From: Thiorhodovibrio litoralis
Lineage (GTDB): Bacteria; Pseudomonadota; Gammaproteobacteria; Chromatiales; Chromatiaceae
Direction: 5' to 3'
DNA: 64,000 nt
Assembly: GCF_033954455.1 (NCBI RefSeq)
Contig: NZ_CP121473.1
Location: forward strand, 2,280,501 to 2,344,500
Shown in pieces: positions 36,758 through 45,160 of the stretch. Every line of letters starts with the position of its first letter. Positions within the stretch are counted from its first letter, which is position 1. The notes under the pieces were generated by a model. It had not been told where the DNA came from. It searched no databases and saw only the letters and a program-made list of their open reading frames with translations. Position numbers and translations under genes: made by a program.

Positions 36758-37612
36758 ATGAACCTGAAAACCAAGATCACCAACAGCAATGATCTCGTCC
36801 TGGTCCTGGGCGCCACCGGCAAAACAGGTCGCCGTATCGTCTCTTCACTGAAGAACCTAGGTGTCCCGGTGCGGCTGGGCTCGCGCTCGGCTTCGCCCGC
36901 CTTTGACTGGAACAACGCCGCGAGCTGGGATGACTGTCTCGAGGGCGTCACCAAGATCTACATCAACTATGCACCCGATCTGGCAATGCCTGGCGCGACC
37001 GACGCGATCAGCGAACTGGTCAGCCGGGCACGATCCGCTGATGTGAAGCACCTGGTGCTGCTATCGGGTCGTGGCGAAGCGGAAGCCCAGGCCTGCGAGG
37101 CAATTATCCGGCACAGCGGAATCGACTGGACCATCGTTCGCGCGAGCTGGTTCAACCAGAACTTCTCGGAAGGGGCATTTGGCGACATGGTGCGGGCCGG
37201 GCAGATCACCCTGCCCGACGTATCAACGCCAGAGCCCTTTGTTGATGTTGATGACATCGCAGAAGTCGCGGTTGTTGCATTGACCCAGCCAGGTCACGCT
37301 GGCGAGCTCTATGAAGTGACAGGGCCACGGCTGCTGACCCTGGCCGATGTCGCGGAAGAACTGTCGCAGGCGACCGGCCGCACGATCCATTACAGGCCGG
37401 TAACGCACGACGCCTTTGTGCAAGGCGTTGGCGATTCTGGTGTGCCCCGGGATGTACTGTGGATGCTCGACTATTTGTTCGCGACCGTGCTGGACGGGCG
37501 CAATGCCTACCTGACAGACGGTGTGCAGCGTGCTCTCGGTCGGGAGCCGAAGGACTTTTCTGACTACGCCAGAGAGATCGCCGCAACCGAGACCTGGAAG
37601 GCCGCGGCGTGA
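36758..37612 (+). CDS. NmrA-like NAD(P)-binding protein
   Basis: A 284-residue Rossmann-fold protein with the dinucleotide loop LVLGATGKTGRRIVSSL near residue 15, LVLLSGRGEAEAQ, and WTIVRASWFNQNFSEG as in NmrA/HSCARG-type proteins and atypical short-chain reductases. These sense or use NAD(P)H; some reduce quinones. GGGAG lies eight bases before the ATG. Followed by a DUF1772 gene and divergent from an AraC regulator, a common arrangement for stress-inducible detoxification pairs. Confidence 0.82.
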   Translation: MNLKTKITNSNDLVLVLGATGKTGRRIVSSLKNLGVPVRLGSRSASPAFDWNNAASWDDCLEGVTKIYINYAPDLAMPGATDAISELVSRARSADVKHLVLLSGRGEAEAQACEAIIRHSGIDWTIVRASWFNQNFSEGAFGDMVRAGQITLPDVSTPEPFVDVDDIAEVAVVALTQPGHAGELYEVTGPRLLTLADVAEELSQATGRTIHYRPVTHDAFVQGVGDSGVPRDVLWMLDYLFATVLDGRNAYLTDGVQRALGREPKDFSDYAREIAATETWKAAA

Positions 37613-37703
37613 GACCGGGGCGCGATACAGGGGCAGGTGTTGCAACCGCGCAAAGCCCGAACGTTTTCCAAACCTCAAAACTCATCAGATCGGAGCGTGC
37701 ATC

Positions 37704-38198
37704 ATGAGTGTACTGGAACTTGCCTTGATCCTGGCGACCCTGTTCTGTGCTTTAACGGCCGGTTTTGCCTTTGCCTTCGCGACAGTGGTGATGCCCGGGC
37801 TCGGAAAGCTGGAAGATAAAGCATTTATCCGAGGGTTTCAGGTGATCGACAGCGTCATCCAGGCCGGTCAGCCCGTCTTCGGCCTGGTCTGGATAGGCTC
37901 TACTGTGGCTCTGCTGGTTTCGGCGGTGATGGGAACCCTGCAACTTGAAGGCATCGAACGGGTTTTCCTTGTCGCCAGCGCGCTCATCTACGTTGTTGGC
38001 GTCCAGATACTCACGTTCAGGATCAATGTGCCGCTGAACAACGCGCTTCAAACGCTGGATGTCGACGCGATGGATGACGATGCACTGGCATCAGCCCGGC
38101 GCGACTTCGAAGCCCGCTGGGTCAGATGGAACGCGGTCAGAACCGTCATCGCATCTCTGATCAGTGTGGCATTGCTGTTCGTCTTGCTGTGGCTTTAA
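37704..38198 (+). CDS. DUF1772 membrane protein
   Basis: A 164-residue protein with four hydrophobic helices, including LALILATLFCALTAGFAFAF at the start and VIASLISVALLFVLLWL at the end, and the conserved loop FRINVPLNNALQTLD (family NxPxN-like). DUF1772 proteins are uncharacterised; some are linked to anthrone-oxygenase-like activity. It is 91 bases after the NmrA-like gene on the same strand. Confidence 0.8.
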   Translation: MSVLELALILATLFCALTAGFAFAFATVVMPGLGKLEDKAFIRGFQVIDSVIQAGQPVFGLVWIGSTVALLVSAVMGTLQLEGIERVFLVASALIYVVGVQILTFRINVPLNNALQTLDVDAMDDDALASARRDFEARWVRWNAVRTVIASLISVALLFVLLWL

Positions 38199-38263
38199 CC
38201 TGACTTGCCCGGTTCTCATGGGACGCTTGGGTACCCGGCCGAGCCGGGCGCAGGAACGCCAGG

Positions 38264-38863
38264 CTAGGTCACTATTGTTCTGCTGGTGCTCCCCTTATCT
38301 GACTGAGACGCAGGGTTTTGACCCATCTCTTGATCAAGGCCAAACTGTTCCAGCCGGACGCCATCGAGAAAAGCTCTGATGGCGCGTGGCGACATCAAGT
38401 GATGAACTCTCTTTGATTTCGTGGAGTCGGACGCGAGTTTTCGATATGCGGGAGTCAGCTTTCTATGGCACAGCCAAAGAATACTGTAACTATTCAGTGT
38501 CCCTTGTAATATTGGGCTGTTGTCTGGCCAGCCTTCTGGGTTTACAAATAAACCTTTTAGCAAACGCTTTGTCACCCACATGACGTGCGTTGTTAACGGA
38601 AGATCAATGTAAACGAGGGTATCTGCAGCAGAAAAGCGTTCCCATGCCGATGGGGCGCAACCAAATCCATCAATGATCCATTCGTCTTGTTTTAAGATGT
38701 CAGAATGTATGTTGAGATATGCAGCATGGGGGATCTCTTCGCCTCCCGCCTGATAACGTATTTTATCTACAGAGTACAAAGGCAGGCTAGTGGCGTCGGC
38801 CAATTGCTTCGCCAGTGTAGACTTGCCGCCTCCCGCATTACCAAATATTGCTACTTTTTTCAT
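38264..38863 (-). CDS. P-loop kinase-like protein (FlaR/topology modulation type)
   Basis: A 199-residue protein with Walker A at the start (IFGNAGGGKSTLAKQL), YSVDKIRYQ, WIIDGFGCAPSAWERF and VYIDLPLTTHVMWVTKRLL, the pattern of small adenylate-kinase-like proteins. Substrate unknown. Codon use is more AT-rich than neighbours, suggesting a separate origin. The last 25 residues are Ser/Thr/Gln-rich and may be a random extension. Confidence 0.75.
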   Translation of the reverse strand: MKKVAIFGNAGGGKSTLAKQLADATSLPLYSVDKIRYQAGGEEIPHAAYLNIHSDILKQDEWIIDGFGCAPSAWERFSAADTLVYIDLPLTTHVMWVTKRLLKGLFVNPEGWPDNSPILQGTLNSYSILWLCHRKLTPAYRKLASDSTKSKRVHHLMSPRAIRAFLDGVRLEQFGLDQEMGQNPASQSDKGSTSRTIVT

Positions 38864-38908
38864 GTTGCTTTCTATGGATCTAGTTAAGACTTCACGGCGC
38901 TGCGAACG

Positions 38909-39658
38909 TCATGATTCTTGCGGAATCAGGTTATAGATGACCGGCATTCGCCCTCGCCACTTGCCCCAAGCTTCGTCATCCATTATCAGGCTGGCCATGA
39001 AATGGGCCACGTTGATCCGACTGGTCGACCCCGGATCAAAAATGGCACCGCGTGTTGGTGAAGGATGCAACGAATAGTGACTCACCGTGCTTTCGTCGAT
39101 CAGCGTGTCAGGGCGGACCGCGACCCATTCAATCACTTCATCGGACTGGCCAATCTTAACCCGTAAAAACTCAGCTGCCTTTTCATTATCCGCATGCGGG
39201 GGCACAAATCGGCGCAACAGACTGATGACGATTCTATCTTTCATCGAAACGGGCTCTGGGAGATCCCTGTTGCGGTTAGCCACTGTGTTCATCAAAATCA
39301 ACCGAATGGGCGTTTTCTGGGGATTCGCCCGAGCAACCTGACACACTCGGCGCACCGCCTCGGTCACCAGACGATGTGGGGGACCAAAGATACCTCTCAA
39401 AGTCAAATTGTGGCCAAGACAGGATGCGATGCACCGGCAACCGGCAACGACCTCGGTGAGTTCGGTGTCACTGAGGTCGAGAAGGTTGCCGCGAATAACT
39501 GTCAGTCTGCCATTCGCTAGGAGTTCATCGGGCATTTTCTTACTGCTGCGCACGATGACGCGAACGAACTGCTCGTGTTCCAATAGATTGTTGACTAGTA
39601 GGCGCCCAGTTGCCCCGCTTGCGCCGAGAACCAGAATTGGAGACGTCTTTTCAGTCAT
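38909..39658 (-). CDS. NAD(P)-binding SDR-like protein
   Basis: A 249-residue protein with the Rossmann loop LVLGASGATGRLLVNNLL, GNLLDLSDTELTEVVAGC and LILMNTVANRNRD, typical of atypical short-chain dehydrogenases (NAD(P)H-binding, PF13460). No catalytic YxxxK motif stands out, as is common in this group. It is not clearly co-transcribed with its neighbours. Role unknown; it is a distant paralogue of the NmrA-like protein at 36758. Confidence 0.8.
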   Translation of the reverse strand: MTEKTSPILVLGASGATGRLLVNNLLEHEQFVRVIVRSSKKMPDELLANGRLTVIRGNLLDLSDTELTEVVAGCRCIASCLGHNLTLRGIFGPPHRLVTEAVRRVCQVARANPQKTPIRLILMNTVANRNRDLPEPVSMKDRIVISLLRRFVPPHADNEKAAEFLRVKIGQSDEVIEWVAVRPDTLIDESTVSHYSLHPSPTRGAIFDPGSTSRINVAHFMASLIMDDEAWGKWRGRMPVIYNLIPQES

Positions 39659-40092
39659 GGTAATTGCCTTAAAAGCTTAGTCGACAGCTTGGTACGTTCA
39701 GTCACCGGCGGACGATGGTGATGATTGTTGGTTGCTCCCCTTGACCAACACAGTTTTTTTGACGGCTTCCGATACTTGCGTGTTTGCGGCATCCACGACG
39801 GCTTGTCGATTTTCGAAGGCGCCATCGACTTGAAATTCGAAGTCGTCACGACCGTGATCACCTGTGCCGACCTAGCCGGAGATATCGATGGTTTTTGCGA
39901 CTGGCCTGAACAGTGACAGGGCTGATTCGAAAGGTTGTGCTCATTGGTGCCAGCGCAAAATCAGTCCTCTTCATGATGGTTTCCTTAGCATGATGGACAA
40001 ACTGGGGTTTCGGTCATGGATTGGGGTTGGGACACAGCAGCGCCGCGTCCCAATCAGAGCGCTTATTCAACCCCTGCTTGCAGCGAATCGAC
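39659..40092. other. Probable decayed coding sequence
   Basis: The reverse strand carries a start with AAGGAA upstream at about 39981 (MKRTDFALAPMSTTF...) that stops after about 38 codons. Another frame then reads DFEFQVDGAFENRQAVVDAA until about 39700. Together they look like one frameshifted small protein, but no family is recognisable. Otherwise the stretch is empty. Confidence 0.3.
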
Positions 40093-40965
40093 TTACTGCC
40101 GCGGGCTTTGCGTGGTGGACACGGCGCCCTCGGCTTTCGGCTGTTCCAGCAAAACGGGAGGCTCCTGCGTAAAGTCGATCCAGGGATTGTCGCCAAGCGT
40201 TTCGTCGCCTTGGACGCTCTCATCCTCGTAGCGCATGATGAAGTGTTTCGGACCATGGGCATGGGCCACGACAAGGCCGTGCGGTGCGTCAAAATAGCCG
40301 CCATGTGGGACCAGACCGGGATAACTGATTCGCCAGGCTTCGCCGTTTGCGTGGACCTTGCCGAAGCGAAGCTTGCCCACAACGTTGTTCTCGAAGACGA
40401 AAAACCAGGTATAGGGACCACCGGACACGATGGTCATGACCTCATCGATGCCGACGCCTGCCTCGGAGCTGTTGACATGCAGCGTGCCGAACTTCCGCTG
40501 CAGGAAGGCCGTGGTGTCGTGATCCAGGGCCTGCATGTCGTAAACCTTGGGATATGGCGGCACATTTCGCTCCGAGGTCTGCAGAGAGCCGCCCCGATGC
40601 ATCGCCGGTTGCCTTCCGGCTTTACGGATTTCCTCGACCAGTTCGCGTCTGCCCAGATGGAAGTGGCGAATCAGCGCTTGCGTCTCGGCCGAGGTCACGG
40701 CCCGGTGCACGGATGCTTGCAAGATGGGCTTGGCCTGCGACGGAATCGTCACCTGGCTGACGCGGACGCCCACCGTCATCAGGATGCGGTTGACGGCTTG
40801 CAGACCTCGCGCGGGTGGTGTGCCATCGCTGTAGTAAAGGGTGATTGCGTTTTCGTCATCAATGGTGGGCGGTGTCGTCTCTGCAGTCGCGTCAGTCATG
40901 CTGGTCACGATCAGCATGGCGGCGGCCATCAAGGCGCCAAGAGGTGAGTATTGTCTTGGTTGCAT
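40093..40965 (-). CDS. Exported protein of unknown function
   Basis: A 290-residue protein with an N-terminal signal peptide (GALMAAAMLIVTSMTDATA). The mature part has IRHFHLGRRELVEEIRKAGR, KFGTLHVNSSEAGVGIDEVM and VPHGGYFDAPHGLVVAHAHG; several His-rich spots could bind metal but no motif is recognisable. GGAGAAATG overlaps its ATG as ribosome site. Only 30 bases upstream lies the end of a transposon copy, so its original promoter has been displaced. No transmembrane segment is seen after the signal. Confidence 0.6.
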   Translation of the reverse strand: MQPRQYSPLGALMAAAMLIVTSMTDATAETTPPTIDDENAITLYYSDGTPPARGLQAVNRILMTVGVRVSQVTIPSQAKPILQASVHRAVTSAETQALIRHFHLGRRELVEEIRKAGRQPAMHRGGSLQTSERNVPPYPKVYDMQALDHDTTAFLQRKFGTLHVNSSEAGVGIDEVMTIVSGGPYTWFFVFENNVVGKLRFGKVHANGEAWRISYPGLVPHGGYFDAPHGLVVAHAHGPKHFIMRYEDESVQGDETLGDNPWIDFTQEPPVLLEQPKAEGAVSTTQSPRQ

Positions 40966-41147
40966 GGCATTTCTCCGTGATTCGTTGCGGTGTGCTGAGC
41001 GTAATCACGATAATTGCGGGACCCATTTCCAAGCCATTTGAAGGACATGGAATGCGTGTGGGATCACGGGGGCCGTTACTGGCCGACAGCGGGAAGCCGG
41101 AATCGTGAACCACGCTTCCCCCCTGAGGGGGGAGAGACGCAGCGGGT

Positions 41148-41957
41148 TCAGTTGCCTCTAGCGCTCTGGCGAATGGCGCGAGCGAGGGTGTAGCGGGCAT
41201 AGCGCTCGGCATCGGCTCCGCGACGCGGGGACGCGCGCTCGAGCAAGCGTTGGTAGACCGTGGTCGGTGCAAGGCCGGCCTCAAGAGCGCCGCAGACCCA
41301 GCCCCATTCGCGGGCAGATTCGGACGGATCACCGGTGGATAAGCGCGCCCGTGGAGCGCAGTTGACGACCGGCGGCGGAGCCGGAGCCATCGTTGGCAAG
41401 GCCGGAGTTGGATCCCAGACGCGCTCCTGCGGGCTTGGTCGCCGAAGGACATTGACCCACTCCCCGCCACGCTTGGCATTCTTCATCCCGGCGAGCCGAC
41501 CGAGGTGCTCACCGGAGACCGAGCCCGGATCGGCGCCAACGCGCGGGATCAGCCAACGCTGCACATCACAGCGCTGCGCCTCATCGAGCGCGCGGGTCAG
41601 CCGTAGCCACAGGTGGCAGCCCCCGAGCGTCGAAGTCTGCACCACCAGGGCCGCATAGTGCCGAGCGATGCGCTGCGCCATCGGCCGTGCGACATCATCG
41701 AGAAACACCATTGGCCAGGGATAGCCGCGGGCTGGACGGATATAAATATCGGCCTGTTGGACATTGCGCGCTCTGGCCAGCCCCAACGGAAGCTGATCCA
41801 AAGAGCGATCATGGAACCACAGCATCGTCGCCTTGGCGGTGCGCACCGCCAAATCGGCACGCACGATGCCAGCGTCGTGCCATGCCTCAAGCATCACGGC
41901 GGTGTGTCTTGCCGCTGTCATGGCCTGGTGCGGGCGCTCAGCGCTCAAGCGGCTCAT
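41148..41957 (-). CDS. RepB-type primase-domain protein (transposon-borne, copy 1)
   Basis: A 269-residue protein whose first 175 residues match the RepB/archaeo-eukaryotic primase pattern (PF16793 type). ADIYIRP carries an Asp at about 70, FLDD an acidic pair at 87-88, VVQTSTLGGCHLWLRL a His at 115, and GEHLGRLAGMKNAK the C-terminal motif (residues 149-162). The acidic residues and His are those expected for nucleotidyl transfer. The rest has a Pro-rich linker and a small helical end. Its ATG shares one base with the stop of the AAA gene. Why a cut-and-paste-type transposon would encode a primase is unclear; repair or replicative transposition are possibilities. Confidence 0.65.
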   Translation of the reverse strand: MSRLSAERPHQAMTAARHTAVMLEAWHDAGIVRADLAVRTAKATMLWFHDRSLDQLPLGLARARNVQQADIYIRPARGYPWPMVFLDDVARPMAQRIARHYAALVVQTSTLGGCHLWLRLTRALDEAQRCDVQRWLIPRVGADPGSVSGEHLGRLAGMKNAKRGGEWVNVLRRPSPQERVWDPTPALPTMAPAPPPVVNCAPRARLSTGDPSESAREWGWVCGALEAGLAPTTVYQRLLERASPRRGADAERYARYTLARAIRQSARGN

Positions 41958-42808
41958 CAGGCGCCCGCCCTGGCACTCGGGCGTTGGCGGGCGTTGCCCG
42001 CCGCTGAACCAAACACCTCAAGGTAGAGTTGTTCATCGAGCTGCGCGCGTTCGAGCCGAGCAGCCTGCGCCAGCAATTCTGCCGCCATGGTCGTGAGCAC
42101 GCGATAATTGCCCAACGCATGCTCAGCGAGCGTCTTCATCAGCCCTGCGCTCATCAGACTCGCATTGCCGGCACTGTGTTGTAAATGCTCCAGGCAGGCG
42201 ACCAGCGCCTCGCGACTGGCATACTCCATACTCAGGCGCGTACGGATACGACTGCCCAGCGGCAGCAACTCCTCACGGCGCAGCTTGGTCGCCAGGCGGC
42301 CATCGCCGGCCAGGATCACGCTCAACAACGTGCGCGAATCGAACTGCATGGAGGTCAGCAGACGCAGCTCATTGAGCACCGTCGGATGCATCTCCTGCGC
42401 CTCGTCGATGAGCAACACCGGGCGCAACAGCGTCGTCTCCAGATGCGCCAGCCAGCGCTCGCGCAGGATCTTGAAGCCACCCCAGCGGTTATGGGGCTTG
42501 AGGTCAACGGCGAACAGATCGCCCATCTCGCGGTAGAAGTCCGCCACCTTCGAGCTGGGATGCGTGAGCGCCCCAACGCTGATATCGGGCAGCTGGCGCA
42601 GACGCTCATCGAGCAGGCGCAGTACCGCACTCTTGCCGGTACCCGGATCACCTTGAATGAGCGCAAAACCGCCTTCGCGGATCAGGCTCTGCTCGATGCG
42701 CCAGCAAAACTGCTCCACCGGCGCGCTGCGATGCAGTGCCGCCGTCGGCAGCTCCGGGGAGAACGGATTGAACTTCAGTCCATAGAGGGCCAGCAGGGTC
42801 TTGTTCAT
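41957..42808 (-). CDS. ExeA/TniB-like AAA ATPase (copy 1)
   Basis: A 283-residue AAA+ protein of the ExeA/TnsC-TniB type: YGLKFNPFSPELPTAALHRS start, Walker A in QGDPGTGKSAVLRLL (about 52-66), Walker B in PVLLIDEAQEM, and a sensor-like RTLLSVILAGDGRL. In Tn7- and Mu-like elements this class of ATPase picks the target DNA and activates the transposase. Start overlaps the transposase stop (ATGA); stop overlaps the primase start. Confidence 0.85.
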   Translation of the reverse strand: MNKTLLALYGLKFNPFSPELPTAALHRSAPVEQFCWRIEQSLIREGGFALIQGDPGTGKSAVLRLLDERLRQLPDISVGALTHPSSKVADFYREMGDLFAVDLKPHNRWGGFKILRERWLAHLETTLLRPVLLIDEAQEMHPTVLNELRLLTSMQFDSRTLLSVILAGDGRLATKLRREELLPLGSRIRTRLSMEYASREALVACLEHLQHSAGNASLMSAGLMKTLAEHALGNYRVLTTMAAELLAQAARLERAQLDEQLYLEVFGSAAGNARQRPSARAGA

Positions 42809-44262
42809 CGACTGGATTCCAGGTCATCGTGTTTTGGCAGATAGGCCGGCGGCAGACCGGTGGCGGCATACTCGGCGAGCAAGTCGCGCAGCAACGGTGG
42901 CAGCGTCGTGGCGCGTTGTGATGGCGGTGGCGGTGCGCCGGCGGGCTCAAGGCGCCGACGCTGCCCGGAGGCATTGGCGGCTTTATCGAGGGGATAGAGG
43001 CGGCAGAGGATGGCGCCCGAGTGGGGATCAACCACGTCCACAGCACTCAGATCCCAGCGGGCATAAGCGATATGCAGTTGCTCAAGGTGACGCAAGCGCG
43101 CCGGCACCTCGAAGCGCTTGCCCGCCAGGCTGAGCGTCCCATCGCTGCGGCGCTGACGGCGTTGGACGCGACAACGAAAAGCGGCGCGGACCTGCTCGCT
43201 GTCCGGACAGGGGCGCCCCACGTTGGGCGCATCGAGAAGACGCGCAAGCGGCGTGGCGGCGGTCTCACTGTGGACCTTGCGGTGGTACTCCTGCTCCACC
43301 CACGCCTGAGTGAGGGTGTTGAGCCGCTGCAGGCTCAGCTCCTCCAGCCCCTTAAGCATCGCCATCAGGCGGCCTTCCAGCGTGGCCCAGAAGCGCTCCT
43401 GCTTGGCGTTCTGATACGGGCTGTACGGCAGGGTCGGCTCGTGGAGGATGCCCAGCGCATGCAATCCGGCGGTGAATTCCTCGGCCTGCATTGCCGCGCC
43501 GTTATCGCTCATCAGGGCGCGCGGCAGCCCGCGCTTGTGCAACGCCTGTCCCAGACCATGCACCAAGGTCTCGGTGGTCTCATCGAGGTACCACTGCAGA
43601 TGGCAGATCAGGCGCGAGTGATCGTCGATGACCGCCAGCAGCAGGGGCTTGACCCAGACGCCACCCCGGGTGAGGACGTTGCGCGAGCCATGATGAAAGT
43701 CCAGATGCCACAAGGCATGGACATACTGGGCTTCATAGCTGCGCACCTCGCAGGCCTCCAGGCGCCGCGCGGCCTGCTCGGCCCCGGGTGTCTTGCGCGC
43801 CGGGACACGCCGGCGGTGCAGGCCCGCGCGCTTCATGAAGCGGCGCACGGTGGCATAGGAGGGCAGCGGCCCCAGGGTTTCATCGCCCGCGCACAAGGCG
43901 GCGAGGTTGTCGTAATGCAGCTGCACCGTCCAACCGGGGTAGTCGCGGTATTGCGCCTGTACGGCCTCCATCAGGCGCGGGCTCAGCGCGCGCTGCTCCC
44001 CGGCATCGCTGCGCCGGCGCGGGCGCAGTGCGGTCACCGGGTCTTGGGCATCGCGTGCGAGGTAATACCAGCGCTCCAAGGTCCCAAAGCTAAAACTGAC
44101 CGCCCGCCCAGTCACCGGATGACGCCATGACTTGGCCGCCAGCGCCTTCAGCCGCGCGCCCAGCGCGTTCGCCGGCGCAGGATCAGCCAATAAAGGACCA
44201 ATAATGGCAAAGCGCAACCGCGCCCAACCATCGGGATCACCGAGGCCGTTGTCATCGGACAT
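42805..44262 (-). CDS. DDE transposase, rve/TniA-like (copy 1)
   Basis: A 485-residue integrase-core transposase. Catalytic residues fit Asp188 (WHLDFHHGS), Asp253 (MSDNGAAMQ) and Glu289 (NAKQERFWATLEGR), a DD35E spacing. An N-terminal helix-turn-helix region precedes the core and a basic beta-rich domain (RRQRRSDGTLSLAGKRFEVP) follows. Copy 2 differs at four residues. Arrangement with a following AAA ATPase matches TniA-TniB. Confidence 0.88.
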   Translation of the reverse strand: MSDDNGLGDPDGWARLRFAIIGPLLADPAPANALGARLKALAAKSWRHPVTGRAVSFSFGTLERWYYLARDAQDPVTALRPRRRSDAGEQRALSPRLMEAVQAQYRDYPGWTVQLHYDNLAALCAGDETLGPLPSYATVRRFMKRAGLHRRRVPARKTPGAEQAARRLEACEVRSYEAQYVHALWHLDFHHGSRNVLTRGGVWVKPLLLAVIDDHSRLICHLQWYLDETTETLVHGLGQALHKRGLPRALMSDNGAAMQAEEFTAGLHALGILHEPTLPYSPYQNAKQERFWATLEGRLMAMLKGLEELSLQRLNTLTQAWVEQEYHRKVHSETAATPLARLLDAPNVGRPCPDSEQVRAAFRCRVQRRQRRSDGTLSLAGKRFEVPARLRHLEQLHIAYARWDLSAVDVVDPHSGAILCRLYPLDKAANASGQRRRLEPAGAPPPPSQRATTLPPLLRDLLAEYAATGLPPAYLPKHDDLESSR

Positions 44263-44355
44263 TCGTCTTCACCTCCCAGTTGTTTCACACATCACCGGGA
44301 GTCTAGAAGGCGCCGCCCAGCGGCGCGATGAGGTCTTCTGCGGGTTGGCGTTGCC

Positions 44356-44925
44356 CTACAGCAAGCCTGTCGCTGTCGTGCTCGGGGCGATCAATATCAG
44401 CAGTTGCACGACGCGCTCGGACAACGCTTTTGCGCTCAATTTTTCCAGCAGGGATCCTGGCAGGTGCTCGGTGGCGATCGGCGGCATCAACAGACCAGCC
44501 AAGGATCGAAAGCAGCGGGTTTGCACAAACTGCTCACGCCACCAGTGCTGCCACCGCCGCAGGGTTTGGACGGTGACACCAAGCGTCTTGATCAAGCGCC
44601 GGCGACGCGATGCGCTCAGTCCGTCATGCAGGGCCGAAATCAGCACGACGATGACCCCGAGATAGACCTTGCGGCCCAGAAACCGAACGGAAGGCGGGGT
44701 GCTGCGCCGCCGGCACCCGTCCGCGGCACAGCAGAAACTCAGACGGCTCTGGTAGCTCTCATCCAAGACGCCACGCACAACACCTCGGGGCTTACGCGGA
44801 TAACGGGCGCTGTGCAACGCACCACCGCAGTCACAGCCGCCCGCGCGGACTTCCTCGGCAATCGACTCGTCGATCCGGGTGAGCAGTTGGTAAAAGTTCG
44901 TGTCGGCAAGAAAGGCGTGACACAC
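44356..44925 (-). CDS. Zinc-ribbon/HTH protein of the transposon (copy 1)
   Basis: A 189-residue protein. Cysteines in GGCDCGGALH and FCCAADGCRRRSTP form a probable zinc ribbon (about 30-75); a helix-turn-helix-like segment follows (RLIKTLGVTVQTLRRWQHWW, about 110-130). Proteins of this type head operons of rve/ExeA elements and may bind the transposon ends or act as regulators. It is the first gene of the element and stops 93 bases before the transposase start. Confidence 0.65.
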   Translation of the reverse strand: MCHAFLADTNFYQLLTRIDESIAEEVRAGGCDCGGALHSARYPRKPRGVVRGVLDESYQSRLSFCCAADGCRRRSTPPSVRFLGRKVYLGVIVVLISALHDGLSASRRRRLIKTLGVTVQTLRRWQHWWREQFVQTRCFRSLAGLLMPPIATEHLPGSLLEKLSAKALSERVVQLLILIAPSTTATGLL

Positions 44926-45160
44926 TGGGACTGTCTCCTGGTTTTTGGCGAAATTCGGAGACAGCCCTCTCGGACAACTTGCGTCAAGTTGTTTGAGGGG
45001 GTTTTTTGTTTTCCCTCACTGAATTTGCTCAGAATCGCGGCCGATTCCCGCAAATAGTCTGCTCAGGCTCAGTGCGAATAACGATAGATCGGAAATGCCA
45101 ATTGATCATCGGGTCTGCTGGAACAACACTGTCCACATTGGTTCACTAATGGGTACCCGC

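Larger units (their letters stand above)
40996..45071 (-). mobile_element. Primase-carrying DDE/AAA transposon, copy 1 (4,076 bp)
   Basis: Limits come from comparison with copy 2 (59162-63237), which has the same length and near-identical sequence. Ends begin TGAGC and share an imperfect 29-bp inverted repeat that keeps TTGCGGGA. Four genes on the reverse strand run zinc-ribbon/HTH, DDE transposase, AAA ATPase, primase-domain protein, the last three overlapping end to start. A short GC hairpin (CCCCCCTGAGGGGGG near 41120) follows the last gene. Only GTGC (4 bp) matches on the two flanks, not the 6 bp seen at copy 2. Confidence 0.85.

Noticed and set aside
41148-41957. Calling the third transposon gene TniQ/TnsD
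   Set aside because: It lacks the zinc-binding cysteines of TniQ and instead shows primase-type acidic and His motifs.
43021-44130. 369-codon forward frame inside the transposon
   Set aside because: Antisense of the DDE transposase; it is kept open in copy 2 only because the copies are near identical.
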